Positions 11,956 through 23,769 of a stretch of 64,000 nt of DNA are shown here, one piece after another. The notes under the pieces were generated by a model that saw nothing but the letters and a program-made list of their open reading frames with translations, was not told the DNA's origin and did not search any database. The first letter of the stretch is position 1; each line of letters starts with the position of its first letter. The DNA comes from Manis javanica (lineage: Eukaryota; Chordata; Mammalia; Pholidota; Manidae): assembly GCF_040802235.1 (NCBI RefSeq), contig NC_133157.1, forward strand, positions 91,498,001 through 91,562,000. The letters run 5' to 3'. Position numbers and translations under genes: made by a program.

Positions 11956-14655
11956 TTAAATTCATTTTATTATCATTAATCTACAATTACATGAAGAACA
12001 TTATGGTTACTAGACTCCCCCTTCACCAAGTCTCTCCCCACAAACTTCATTACAGTCACTGTCCATCAGTGTAGTAAGATGCTGTAGACTCACTACTTGT
12101 CTTCTCTGTGTTGCACATCCCTCCCTCTGCCCCCCCCCACATTATACATGCTAATCATAAGGCCCTCTTTCTTTTTCCCTGCTCTTATCCCTCGCTTCCC
12201 ATCCCTCCTGCACAGTCCCTTTCCCTTTGGTAACCATTAGTCTATTCTTGGGTTTTGTGATTCTGCTGCTGTTTTGTTCCTTCAGTTTTTTCTTTGTTCC
12301 TATACTCCACGTATGAGTGAAATCATTTGGTACTTGTCTTTCTCCACCTGGCTTATTTCACTGAGCATAAAACCCTCTAGCTTGATCCATGTTGTTGCAA
12401 ATGGTAGAATTTGTTTTCTTCTTATGGCTGAATAATATTCCATTCTGTATATGTACCACATTTTCTTTATCCATTCATCTATTGATGGACACTTAGGTTC
12501 CTTCCATTTCCTGGCTATTGTATATAATGCTGCAATAAACATAGGGGGGTGCATATGTCTTGTTCAAACTGGGCTGCTGCATTCTTAGGGTAAATTCCTA
12601 GAAGTGGAATTCCTGGGTCAAATGCTATTTCTATTTTGAGCATTTTGAGGAACCTTCATACTGCTTTCCACAATGGTTGAAATAATTTGCATTCCCACCA
12701 GCAGTGAAGGAGGGTTCCCCTTTCTCTGCAACCTTGCCAAAATTTGTTGTTGTTTGTCTTTTGGATGGTGGTGATCCTTACTGGTGTGAGGTGATATCTC
12801 ATTGTGGTTTTAATTTGCATTTCTCTGATGACAAGCAATGTGGAGCATCTTTTAATGTGTCTGTTGGCCATCTGAATTTCTTCTTTGGAGAACTGTCTGT
12901 TCAGCTTCTCTGCCATTTTTTATGGGATTGTTCATTTTTGATTGTTGAGGTGTATGAGCTCTTTATATATTTTGGATGTCAACCCTTTATCAGATCTGTC
13001 ATTTATGAATATATTCTCCAATACTGTAGGGTACCTTTTTGTTTATTGATGGCATCCTTTGCTGTACAGAAGCTTTCAGCTTGATATAGTCCCACTTGTT
13101 CATTTCTGCTTTTGTTTCCCTTGCCCAGGGAGATATGTTCATAAAGAAATTGCTCATGTTTGTGTCCAAGAGATTTTTGCCTATGTTTTTTTCCAAGAGT
13201 TTTATGGTTTCATGACTTACACTCAGGTCTTTGATCCATTTCTAATTTACTTTTGTGTATGGAGTTAAACAGTGATCCAGTGTCATTCTCTTACATGTAG
13301 CTGTCCAGTTTTGTCAGCGCCATCTGTTGAAGAGACTGTCATTTCCCCATTGTATGTCCATGGCTCCTTTATCATATATTAATTGACCATATATGTTTGG
13401 GTTAATATCTGCGGTCTCTATTCTGTTCTACTGGTCTGTGGCTCTGTTCTTGTGCCAGTACCAAACTGTCTTGATTACTGTGGCTTTGTGGTAGAGCTTG
13501 AAGTTGGGGAGTGAGATCCTCCCCACCCACTTTATTCTTCCTTCTCAGGATTGCTTTGGCTATTCAGGGTCTTTGGTGTTTCCATATGAATTTTTGAACT
13601 ATTTGTTCTAGTTTATTGAAGAATGTTGTTGGTAATTTGAGAGGGATTGCATCAAATCTGTATATTGCTTTTGGCAGGATGGCCATTTTGATGATATTAA
13701 TTCTTCCTAGCCAAGAGCATAGGATGAGTTTCCATTTGTTAGTGACCTCTTTAATTTCTCTTAAGAGTGTCTTATAGTTTTCAGGGTATGGGTCTTTCAC
13801 TTCCTTGGTTAGGTTTATTCCTAAGTATTTTACTCTTTTTGATGCAATTGTGAATGGAATAGTTTTTCTGATTTCTCTTTCTATTAGTTCATTGTTAGTG
13901 TATAGGAAAGCCACAGATTTCTGTGGGTTAATTTTGTATCCTGCAACTTTGCTGTATTCTGATACCAGTTCTAGTAGTTTTGGAGTGGAGTCTTTAGGGT
14001 TTTTTATGTACAATATCATGTTATCTGCAAATAGTGACAGTTTAACTTCTTCTTTACCAATTTGGATTTCTTGTATTTCTTTGTTTTGTCCAATTGTCAT
14101 GACTAGGACCTCCAGTACTATGTTGAATAACAGTGGGGATAGTGGGCATCCCTGTCTTGTTCCCAATTGCAGAGGAAAAGCTTTCAGCTTCTCACTGTTC
14201 AGTATGATGTTGGCTGTGGGTTTATCATATATGGCCTTTATTATGTTGAGGTACTTGCCCTCTATACCCATTTTGTTGAGAGTTTTTATTATGAATGGAT
14301 GTTGAATTTTGTCGAATGCTTTTTCAGCATCTATGGAGATCATTATGTGGTATTTATCCTTCTTTTTGTTTATGTAGTGGATGATGTTGATGGATTTTTG
14401 GGTGTTGTACCATCCTTGCATCCCTGGGATGAATCCCACTTGGTCATGGTGTATGATCCTTTTGATGTGTTTTTGAATTCTGTTTGCTAATATTTCATTG
14501 AGTATTTTTGTATCTACATTCATCAGGGATATCAGTCTGTAATTTTCTTTTTTGGTGGGGTCTTTGCCAGGTTTTGGTATTAGGGTGATGTTGATTTCAT
14601 AGAATGAGTTTGGGAGTATTCCCTCATCTTCTATTTTTTGGAAAACTTTAAGGAG
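11956..14655 (-). mobile_element. L1-2: 5'-truncated L1, RT to 3' UTR
   Basis: A second minus-strand L1 begins directly where L1-1 breaks off. Its 3' UTR is at 11956-12300 and ORF2 sequence continues to 14655, where it stops inside the RT domain ('[15 protein letters not shown]'). C-terminal ORF2 pieces at 12300-12554, 12656-12916 and 12999-13196 are frameshifted against each other. The RT portion is one long open frame and is annotated separately. Confidence 0.95.
13564..14655 (-). pseudogene. L1-2 ORF2 reverse-transcriptase fragment
   Basis: About 364 codons of L1 ORF2p, covering the RT domain and the start of the region behind it, are open without a stop. L1 ORF2p copies its own RNA at nicked chromosomal DNA. 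Motif A is present as [13 protein letters not shown] and the '[18 protein letters not shown]' block is intact, but the catalytic FADD reads FADN (14020-14031), which changes the second metal-binding Asp. The open frame runs upstream past the L1 edge into adjacent MER5-like sequence (to 14721), so the first ~22 codons are not L1. The copy lacks the endonuclease and the normal start. Confidence 0.85.
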
Positions 14656-14679
14656 ACCTAGCCTTCTTAAAGGGCCTGC

Positions 14680-14848
14680 TCTTGGGGACCTTGCTCCCTG
14701 AAGTATGGACAGTGGTGCCATCTGGAAGCTTGTCAGAAATGTAGGCTCTGAGGCCAGCCTTCCCTCCTCCCTGGGGTCTGCACATTTTAACAGGTCTGAA
14801 GTCTATCCTAGCCACCCCATGCATTAGCATTGCTGGGAAGTCTCCCTC
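14680..14848 (-). mobile_element. MER5-like hAT-Charlie remnant
   Basis: Phrases catctggaagcttgtcagaaatg, ctggggtctgcacattttaacagg and gcattagcattgctggg follow the order of a MER5-type non-autonomous hAT element in reverse orientation, with considerable divergence. Ends are not defined. Confidence 0.45.
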
Positions 14849-15630
14849 CCAGCCAAAGGGCAGACCAGTGGAGCCAGCTGGCCAGCCAGGGCCCAGGAGC
14901 CACCCCACCTGCAGAGTCTGCCCACCTGAGCCTGCATCTCAGGCTCCTGCTGCAGCTGTGAACTGCAGTCCTTGCCTGGTGAAAGGGGTAAGATACAAGC
15001 CACAGCCTGGTGGGACCTGAGGCCCCTCACCCCAGCTCCTGGCGGGAGGAGAGGAGTTGGAGCGGGGAGGGAGAGGGAGCCCAGGACTACAAAACACCCA
15101 GCCCCAGCCATCAGCACTAGAGCGCACACACAGTGTATGCATGGGGTCCTGGACACTAGGGAAACAGGGCAGTAAGATCTTTGAGTGGGACCCAAAGCTG
15201 GCACCCCTGTGACAAAGAAAAGCAAGTGCTTTTTGAAAGTCTTAAAGGGACAGGGACCCCATTGATGGACAGAAGCATCCTGGGTCACAGTCCAGCAGTG
15301 GGAAATTCCAGGGAACTCTGGGCACACTAACCCCCTGGGCAACAGCTCTGAGACCCCTTACAGAGGTAAACAGCCAAACAGCCCCCTGTCCATTACCCCT
15401 CCAGGGCCCCGCCATAGCAGAGCAGCAGCCTGAGGCTGGCCATGCCCCCAGCAAGGGAGCTTCCTCCATACTGGCCAGGCAAGATACAGAGACCCAGTCT
15501 ACACGCAATTGCCCAACACAAGTCACTAGGGGTCACAGTTATCCCAGTAAAGAAAGGCCAAGAGCAAGTGGAAAGTCTTCGCTCTCCCAGCTGACAGATG
15601 AGTCAATAGCTCACCATTGCACCTATCAAC

Positions 15631-16491
15631 ATGAAAAGGCAAAAAAGTTTGATCCAGACAAGACTAATCCAGACAGCTTTGACATCTTCTACATCTTCCC
15701 TTGAGAAGGAACCTGGGGAGATAGATTTAACTAGTCTTCCTGAAAAAGAATTCAAAACAAAAGTCATAACCATGCTGATGGACTTGCAGAGAAATATGCA
15801 AGAACTAAGGAGGGAGAATACAGAAATAAAACAAGCTCTGGAAGGACTTCAAAACAGAATGGATGAGATGCAAGAGACCATTAATGGACAAGAAAACAGA
15901 GAACAGGAATGCAAAGAAGCTGATGCAGAGAGAGATAAAAGCATCTCCAGGAATGAAAGAATTTTAAGAGAACTGTGTGACCAATTGAAATGGTACAATA
16001 TCCACATTATAGGGGTACCAGAAGAAGAAGAGAGAGAAAAGGGGATAGAAAGTGTCTTTGAAGAAATAATTGCTGAAAACTTCCTCAAACTAGGGGAGGA
16101 AATGGCCTCTCAGACCACAGAGGTACACAGAACTCCCATGACAAGGGATCCAAGGAGGGCAATACCAAGACACATAATAATTCAAATGGCAAAGATCAAA
16201 GACAATGACAAAGAATTAAAGGCAGCCAGAGAGAAAAAAAAGGTCACCTACAAAGGAAAACCCATCAGGCTAACATCAGACTTCTCGACAAAAACCCTAC
16301 AGGCCAGAAGAGAATGGCATGATATACCTAATGCAATGAAACAGAAGGGCCTTGAACCAAGAATACTGTATCCAGCACAATTATCATTTAAATATGAAGG
16401 AGGGATTAAACAATTCCCAGACAAGCAAAAGTTGAGGGAATTTGCCTCCCACAAACCAACTCTACAGGGCATCTTACAGGGACTGCTCTAG
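15631..16491 (+). CDS. L1 ORF1 protein, intact frame (286 aa)
   Basis: L1 ORF1p is the trimeric RNA-binding chaperone that packages L1 RNA in the cytoplasmic ribonucleoprotein. The frame starts MKRQKSLIQT and is uninterrupted to a TAG at 16489. Residues ~45-110 form a heptad-rich coiled coil (LMDLQRNMQELRRENTEIKQ). The RRM-like domain follows at ~123-200 (NIHIIGVPEEEE, PRHIIIQMAKIKD). The C-terminal domain contains TYKGKPIRLTSDFS, RREWHDI and EPRILYPAQLSFKYEG, ending FPDKQKLREFASHKP. It is shorter than the human protein (338 aa), mainly in the N-terminal region. The start is chosen because it lies right behind the 5' UTR and matches the start in L1-B. The frame is intact, but its partner ORF2 is dead, so it is probably a decaying fossil that has escaped a stop by chance. 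Confidence 0.9.
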   Translation: MKRQKSLIQTRLIQTALTSSTSSLEKEPGEIDLTSLPEKEFKTKVITMLMDLQRNMQELRRENTEIKQALEGLQNRMDEMQETINGQENREQECKEADAERDKSISRNERILRELCDQLKWYNIHIIGVPEEEEREKGIESVFEEIIAENFLKLGEEMASQTTEVHRTPMTRDPRRAIPRHIIIQMAKIKDNDKELKAAREKKKVTYKGKPIRLTSDFSTKTLQARREWHDIPNAMKQKGLEPRILYPAQLSFKYEGGIKQFPDKQKLREFASHKPTLQGILQGLL

Positions 16492-16686
16492 ATGGGAGCA
16501 CTCCTAGAAAGAGCACAGAACAAAACACCCAACATATCAAGAATGGAGGAGGAGGAATAAGAAGGCAGAGAAGAAAAGAATCTCCAGACAGTGTATATAA
16601 CAGCTCAATAAGCGAGCTAAGTTAGGCGGTAAGATGCTAAAGAGGCTAACCTTGAACCTTTGGTAACCACGAATTTAAAGCCTGCA

Positions 16687-19600
16687 ATGGCAATAAGTAC
16701 ATACCTTTCAATAATCACCCTAAATGTAAATGGACTGAATGCACCAATCAAAAGACACAGAGTAATAGAATAGATGAAAAAGCAAGACCCATCCATATGC
16801 TGCTTACAAGAGACTCACCTCAAACCCAAAGACATGCACAGACTTAAAGTCAAGGGATGGAAAAAGATATTTCATGCAAACAACAAAGAGAAAAAAGCAG
16901 GGGTTGCAATACTAGTATCAGACAAAACAGACTTCAAAATAAAGAAATTAACAAAAGATAAAGAAGGACATTATATAATGATAAAGGGCTCAGTCCAACA
17001 AGAGAATATAACCATTATAAATATGTATGCACCCAATACAGGAGCACCAACATATGTGAAACAAATGCTAACAGAATTAAAGGAGGAAAAAGAATGCAAT
17101 GCGTTCATTCTGGGAGACTTCAACACACCATTCACTCCAAAGGACAGATCCACCAGACAGAAAATAAGTAAGGACACAGAGGCACTGAACAACACACTAG
17201 AACAGATGGACCTAATAGACATCTACAGAACTCTACATCCAAAAGCAACAGGATACACATTCTTCTCAAGTGCACATGGAACATCCTCCAGAATAGACCA
17301 CATACTAGGCCACAAAAAGAGCCTCAGTAAATTCCAAAAGATTGAAAACCTACCAACCAACTTTTCAGAGGACAAAGGCATAAAACTAGAAATAAATTGT
17401 ACAAAGAAAACAAAAAGGCTCACAAACACATGGAGGCTTAACAACATGCTCCTAAATAATCAATGGATCAATGACCAAATCAAAATGGAGATCCAGCAAT
17501 ATATGGAAACAAACGACAACAACAATGCAAAGCCCCAACTACTGTGGGATACAGCGAAAGCAGTCTTAAGAGGAAAGTATATAGCAATCCAGGCATATTT
17601 AAAGAAGGAAGAACAATCTCAAATGAATGGTCTAATATCAAAATTATCAAAATCAATGAAACCAAGAGCTGGTTCTTTGAGAAAATAAACAAAATAGATA
17701 AGCCTCTAGCCACACTTATTAAGAGGAAAAGAGAGTCAACACACATCAAGAGAATCAGAAATGAGAAAGGAAAAATCACGAAGGACCCCACAGAAATACA
17801 AAGAATTATTACAGAGTACTATGAAAACCTATATGCTAACAAGCTGGAAAACCTAGGAGAAATGGACATTTTCCTAGAAAAATACAACCTTCCAAGACTG
17901 ACCCAGAAAGAAACAGAATATCTAAACAATCCAATTACCAGCAATGAAACTGAAGCAGTAATCAAAAAACTACCAAAGAACAAAACTCCCAGGCCAGATG
18001 GATTTACCTCGGAATTTTATCAGACATACAGAGAAGGCATAATACCCACTCTCCTTAAGGTTTTCCAAAAAATAGAAGAGGAGGGAATACTCCCAAACTC
18101 ATTCTATGAAGCCAACATCACCCTAATACCAAAACCAGGCAAAGACCCCAGCAAAAAAGAAAACTACAGACCAATATCCCTGATGAATGTAGATGCAAAA
18201 ATACTCAACAAAATATTAGCAAACCAAATTCAAAAATACATCAAAAGGATCATACACCTTGACCAAGTGGAATTCATCCCAGGGATGCAAGGATGGTACA
18301 GCATTCAAAAATCCATCAACATCATCCACCACATCAACAAAAAGAAAGACAAAAACCACATAATCATCTCCATAGATGCTGAAAAAGCATTCGATAAAAT
18401 TCAACATCCATTCATGATAAAAACTCTCAGCAAAATGGGTATAGAGGGCAAGTACCTCAACATAATAAAGGCCATATATGATAAACCCACAGCCAACATC
18501 ATACTGAACAGCGAGAAGCTGAAAGCTTTTCCTCTGCGATTGGGAACAAGACAGGGATGCCCACTATCCCCACTGTTATTGAACATAGTACTGGAGGTCC
18601 TATCCACGGCAATCAGACAAAACAAAGAAATACAAGGAATCCAGATTGGTAAAGAATAAGTTAAACTGTCACTATTTGCAGGTAACATGATACTGTACAT
18701 AAAAAACCCTAAAGATTCCACTCCAAAACTACTAGAGCTAATATCAGAATTCAGCAAAGTTGCAGGATACAAAACTAACACACAGAAATCTGTGGCATTC
18801 CTATACACTAACAATAAACTCATAGAAAGAGAAATCAGGAAGACAATTCCATTCACAATTGCATCAAAAAGAATAAAATACCTAGGAATAAACCTAACCA
18901 AGGAAGTGAAAGACCTATACCCTGAAAATTATAAGATACTCTTAAGAGAAATTAAAGTGGACACTAACAAATGGAAACTCATCCCATGCTCCTGGCTGGG
19001 AAGAATTAACATTGTCAAAATGGCCATCCTGCCCAAAGCAATATACATATTTGGTGCAATCCCTATCAAAGTATCAACAGCATTCTTCAATGAACTCGAA
19101 CAAATAGTTCAAAAATTCATATGGAAACACCAAAGACCCCGAATGGCTAAAGCAATCCTGAGAAGGAAGAATAAAGTGGTGGGGATCTCACCCCCCAACT
19201 TCAAGCTCTACTACACAGCCACAGTAATCAAGACAATTTGGTACTGGCACAAGAACAGAGCCACAGACCAATGTAACAGAATAGAGACTCCAAACATTAA
19301 CCCAAACATATATGGTCAACTAATATTCGATAAAGGAGCCATGGACATACAATGGCGAAATGACAGTCTCTTCAACAGATGCTGCTGGCAAAACTGAACA
19401 GCTGCATGTAAGAGAATGAAACTGGATCACTGTCTAACCCCATAAACAAAAGTAAATTCAAAATGGATCAAAGACCTGAATGTAGGTCATGAAACCATAA
19501 AACTCTTAGGAAAAAACATAGGCAAAAATCTCTTAGACATAAACATGAGTGACCTCTTCTTGAACATATCTCCTTGGGCAAGGGAAAGAAACACAAAAAT

Positions 19601-20403
19601 GAACAAATGGGACTATATCAAGCTGAAAAACTTCTGTACAGCAAAAGACACCATCAATAGAACAAAAAGGTATCCTACACTATGGGAGAATATATTCGTA
19701 AATGACAGATCCAATAAAGGGTTGACATCCAAAATATATAAAGAGCTCACACACCTCAACAAACAAAAAGCAAATAACCCAATTAAAAAATGGGCAGAGG
19801 AGCTGTAGACAGTTCTCTAAAGAAGACATTCAGATGGCCAACAGACACATGAAAAGATGCTCCACATCACTTGTCATAAGAGAAATGCAAATTAAAACCA
19901 CAATGAGATATCATCTCACACCAGTAAGGATAGCTACCATCCAAAAGACAAACAACAACAAATATTGGCGAGGTTGTGGAGAAAGGGGAACCCTCCTACA
20001 CTGCTGGTGGGAATGTAAATTAGTTCAACCTTTGTGGAAAGCAATATGGAGGTTCCTCAAAATGCTCAAAATAGAAATAGCATTTGACCCAGGAATTCCA
20101 CTTCTAGGAATTTACCCCAAGAATGCAGCACTGCAGTTTGAAAAAGACAGATGCACCCCTATGTTTATTGATGCACTATTTTCAATAGCCAAGATATGGA
20201 AGCAACCTAAATGTCCATCAGTAGATGAATGGATAAAGAAGATGTGGTACATATACACAATGGAATATTACTCAGCCATAAGAAAAAAACAGATCCTACC
20301 ATTTGCAACAACACGGATGGAGCTAGAGGGTATTATGCTCAGTGAAATAAGCCAGGTGGAGAAAGACAAGTACCAGATGATTTCACTCATATGTGGAGTA
20401 TAA
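16687..20403 (+). pseudogene. L1-A ORF2 (endonuclease/RT), inactivated
   Basis: ORF2p nicks the target and reverse-transcribes L1 RNA. The start codon (MAISTYLSIITLNVNG) is 195 bp after the ORF1 stop. Codon 29 is TAG (16771-16773), where L1-B has TGG. The endonuclease keeps LQETH and GDFNTP, but the usual SDHKG block reads SEDKG, losing the catalytic His. Near 17645 about 110-130 bp present in L1-B are missing, which shifts the frame. The RT palm keeps [13 protein letters not shown], but FADD reads FAGN (18675-18686), so both catalytic Asp are lost. A TAA lies at 18657, 18 bp before this motif. The C-terminal region is open at 19834-20403, with the Cys/His-containing block around [16 protein letters not shown]. 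Confidence 0.93.
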
Positions 20404-20763
20404 GAACAAAAGAAAACTGAAGGAACAAAACAGCAGCAGAAGCACAGAACCCAAGAATGGACTAATAGTAACCAAAGGGAAAGGGACTGGGGAGGACGGG
20501 TGGGAAGGGAGGAATAAGGGCGGTAAAAAAAGAAAGGGAGCATTACAATTAGCATGTATAGTGGGGGGGCGGGGCACAGGGAGGGCTGTGCAACACAGAG
20601 AAGACAAGTAGTGATTTTACAGCATCTTACTATATTGATGGACAGTGACTGTGAATGGGGATGTCGGGGCGACTTGGTGAAGCGTGGAGCCTAGTAAACA
20701 TAATGTCCTTCATGTAACTGTAGATTAATGATACCAAAATAAAATCAAAACAAAAACAAAGAC

Positions 20764-21651
20764 AAAGAAATACAAGGAATCCAGATTGGTAAAGAAGAAG
20801 TCAAACTGTCACTATTTGCAGATGACATGATATTGTACATAAAAAATCCTTAAGTCTCTACTCTGAAACTACTAGAACTGATATTGGAATACAGCAAAGT
20901 TGCAGGATACAAAATTAACATACAGAAATCTGTGGATTTCCTATACACTAACAATGAACTAATAGAAAGAGAAATCAGGAAAACAACGCCATTCACAATT
21001 GCATCAAAAAGAGTAAAGTAGTTAGGAATAAATCTTACCAAGGAAGTGAAAGACCTATACCCTGAAAACTATAAGACACTCTTAAGAGAAATTAAAGAGG
21101 ACACTAACAAATGGAAACTCATCCCATGCTCCTGGCTAGGAAGTATTAATATGGTCAAAATGGCAATCCTGCCCAAAGCAATATACAGATTTGATGCAAT
21201 CCCTATCAAATTACCAACAAAATTCCTCAACGAACTAGAACAAATAGTTCAAAAATTCATATGGAAACACCAAAAACCCCAAATAGCCAAAGCAATCCTG
21301 AGAAGGAAGATTAAAGTTGGGGGGATCTCGCTTCCCAACTTCAAGCTCTACCACAAAGCCACAGTAATCAAGACAGTTTGGTACTGGCACAAGAACAGAG
21401 CCACAGAGCAGTGGAACAGAACAGAGATCTCATATATTAACCCAAACATTTATGGTCAATTAATATATGATAAAGGAGCCATCGACATACAATGGGGAAA
21501 TGACAGTCTCTTCAACAGATGGTGCTGGCAAAACTGGACAGCTACATGTAAGAGAATGAAACTGGATCACTGTCTAACCCCATACACAAAAGTAAATTCA
21601 AAATGGATCAAAGACCTGAATGTAAGTCATGAAACCATAAAACTCTTAGAC
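20764..21651 (+). mobile_element. L1-C, 5' part (ORF2 RT/connector)
   Basis: A 5'-truncated L1 starts at aaagaaatacaaggaatcc, right behind the A-rich tail of L1-A. It reads ORF2 from just before FADD (intact here, 20815-20826) through the thumb and connector to '[10 protein letters not shown]' at 21651. Stops occur at 20852 and 21018, after which 21046-21651 is open. The element then changes abruptly into PDZRN-like sequence; its 3' end reappears at 22757. Confidence 0.93.
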
Positions 21652-22735
21652 CTGCGAGCTGGCGGTGCATGTGCCGCGCTGCGTCCTCCGCATTGCTGCG
21701 GCTGGGGCTGCGTCCCAGGGCCTGTGGAGCTGCAGAAGCGGCTCGCCCAGGGCACGGCCTGCGCCCGCCATGGCACCCTGGACCTGGATGGAGACTACCA
21801 GCCACTCACCATTGTGTTAGAAAGAGAAAACGACACATTGTGATTCAATATTATAGGAGGTCGACCAAATCAGAATAATGAGGAAGAAACATTACCAGAA
21901 GGAATTTATGTCTCAGAAATTTTGGAAAATGGCCCTGCTGACAGACCAGATGGCTTGGAGATTCACGACAAAATCATTGAGAACAAGAATAGAGATGCAT
22001 CCATGTGGAAGAAATGATACAGATTCCATGCAAAACTCATTCATTTGCTCAGTGAGTCAGAAATATCAAAATATTGTGTGCATATCATAATAAGAGTATA
22101 AAAACTAAATATATGCAGTGGGGGAGTAACATTTTGAGTGAGAAGGACTCTTTCCTAAAGTGTTCTCATATCTGTGTTTAGATTTAGTGACAATATTGTA
22201 TTTAAAAATAGGAAAGTATAGTAAAATTGACCATTAAAAGGTCAAAGCCCTTTTAGTTATTACAGGTTGAAATTATTATTTTAGAAATCTGAAATATAAA
22301 GTCTATATAGCATTACATGTAGTTTCCCAGTGATTCTCTTGACTTAATAGAATTTGTTTTTATATCATTTTCCTCCTGTATTGTATGTTAACCATTCCTC
22401 AAGGTGTAAGATATATTCTTACCTCTTCAGATTGAAATAATATAGCTATTTGTACTTGAATGACTATTTTTAGTGATTTTGAAAAAAATCTGATTTAAAA
22501 ACCCACACCCCTCCAACAAGCAGTAAACAGAGAAAGAATACATTAAATATCTTCCAAGTTTATTGTTTTATGACTATCTGATCCTCATTATACTTAGCAT
22601 CTTTCCCTTAGGTACAGAAAATATGGGTAATGCTGTATTTTCATGGCCATATTAAATCAAAACTACAGGTAACCTTTTTAAGTATCCATGGCATTGTTTT
22701 AAAGATACCTTTTACATAAATGTGGATTTTGAAAA
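21652..22735 (+). pseudogene. PDZRN3/PDZRN4-like PDZ pseudogene
   Basis: Reading from 21652 gives a GC-rich, CpG-containing start and then [16 protein letters not shown], a stop (TGA at 21841-21843 where a Gly codon is expected), FNIIGGRPNQNNEEE, EGIYVSEILENGPADRPDG and LEIHDKIIE. This is the first PDZ domain of the PDZRN RING/PDZ ubiquitin-ligase family as I remember it ([17 protein letters not shown]). After ~22000 the coding match fades, and AT-rich sequence follows to an A/AAC-rich tail at 22731. It interrupts L1-C in the same orientation. No introns are recognisable, which suggests an RNA intermediate, but I cannot confirm the splice structure. The paralogue (PDZRN3 or 4) is not decided. 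Confidence 0.75.
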
Positions 22736-22762
22736 CAAACAAACAACAACAACAACAAAAAC
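22731..22762. repeat. A-rich (AAC)n tract
   Basis: aaaacaaacaaacaacaac-type sequence at the junction between the PDZRN-like segment and the L1 3' UTR. It may be a decayed poly-A tail of the retrocopy. Confidence 0.8.
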
Positions 22763-23108
22763 TAAAGGAACAAACAGCAGCAGACTCACAGACCCCAAGA
22801 ATGGACTAACAGTTACCAAAGGGAAAGAGACTGGGGAGGATGGGAGGGAATGGAGGGATAAGGGGAAAAAGGGTCATTATGATTAGCACACATAATGTTG
22901 GGGGGGGGCACGGGGAAGGCAGTATAGCAGAGAAGACAAGTAGTAATTCTACAGCATCTTACTACACTGATGGACAGTGACTGTAATGGGGTATGTGGTG
23001 GGGACTTGATAATGGGAGTTATCTGGTACACATAATGTTGTTCATGTAAGTGTATATTCATGATACCAAAAAATAAATAAATTTAAAAATAAATAAATAA
23101 ATAAATAT
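22757..23108 (+). mobile_element. L1-C, 3' UTR and tail
   Basis: The sequence resumes at aaactaaaggaacaaacagcag, which matches L1-A at about 20413, and runs through the family signature gatggacagtgactgtaatg to gataccaaaaaa. It ends in an (AAAT)n tail at about 23069-23108. About 0.9 kb of ORF2 C-terminal sequence that L1-A has is missing between the two L1-C parts. Confidence 0.92.
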
Positions 23109-23135
23109 ACCACTGTAAAAAAAAAAAGAATTCAG

Positions 23136-23295
23136 GGCTTGGGGTCAGACTGTCTGGGTTTCCATCTACATTCACAGGCTACATGACCTTACACAGTTAT
23201 ACAATCTGCCTGTTTCTTCCTCTATAAAAGTGCAGAAAAAAAAGAGGAGTGTTTCCTCCTCTTTAAAAATGAAGACAAAAATACCCACTGTAGTG
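23136..23295 (+). mobile_element. MIR SINE
   Basis: ggggtcagactgtctgggtt, ggctacatgaccttacacag and cctgtttcttcctctataaaa match the conserved core and 3' part of MIR, in the right order and spacing. Confidence 0.8.
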
Positions 23296-23548
23296 TTTTT
23301 CAAACTGTGGTAAAGGGCTAGTTTTTGTAACTTTTAATCTGTCCCAGGCCACTAAATAGCCCTACTGTGCATGACTAATAAGCAGCTCTGTGTATCTGCA
23401 AAGCATGCCAGTTCAGGAACACCTGTAGCTATCTACTTGATTGGATGTTGCAACAATGTCAAACTGTTAAATTTCTAAACATTTCATCTCAGTTTCTGTG
23501 GTCACCTCTTTGCAGGTAACCACTCTTTGAACAGTATTTCTACAGCAG

Positions 23549-23769
23549 CAGTGGTTCTCTACCAGAGGGATTTTGCCGCCAGTGGACATCTGGCGATGCC
23601 AGGAAATATTTTAATCACCTGGAGTGGGAGTGTGGTGCGTTACTGCCATTTAGTGGGTAAAGGCTGAAATGCTGCTAAATATCTTAAGAGCTCTCAAGAT
23701 AGACCGTCTCCCCTCCCCCAAAAGAATCACCTGGTCCAGAACAACAGTATTACCCAGGTTGAGAAACCC
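23549..23769 (+). mobile_element. hAT-Charlie non-autonomous element
   Basis: It starts cagtggttctct and ends ggttgagaaaccca, a decayed terminal inverted repeat pair. Internal phrases (ggattttgccgccagtggac, tagtgggtaaaggctgaaatgctgctaaat) match a common mammalian MER element of this group. A second copy in the opposite orientation is at 47404-47624. Confidence 0.75.

Larger units (their letters stand above)
14950..20760 (+). mobile_element. L1-A: nearly full-length L1
   Basis: The 5' UTR (about 14950-15630) aligns with that of L1-B at 61050-61751 (shared aaaggggtaagatacaa, ccagccccagccat and gacactagggaaacagggcag). It is missing the first ~130 bp, including the gatggcggc start. ORF1 is at 15631-16491, ORF2 begins at 16687, and the 3' UTR (20404-20760) ends in an A-rich tail after gataccaaaataaaa. 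The 3' UTR carries the family signature gatggacagtgactgt. It is bordered on the left by the MER5-like remnant and on the right directly by L1-C. ORF2 is inactivated, so it cannot move by itself. Confidence 0.95.

Noticed and set aside
13805..14305. 166-codon plus-strand frame (and similar ones at 3407-3820, 11513-11710, 18401-18901 and 40642-41079)
   Set aside because: They are reverse-strand shadows of L1 ORF2; their hydrophobic Phe/Leu/Ser composition comes from reading A-rich L1 coding sequence backwards.
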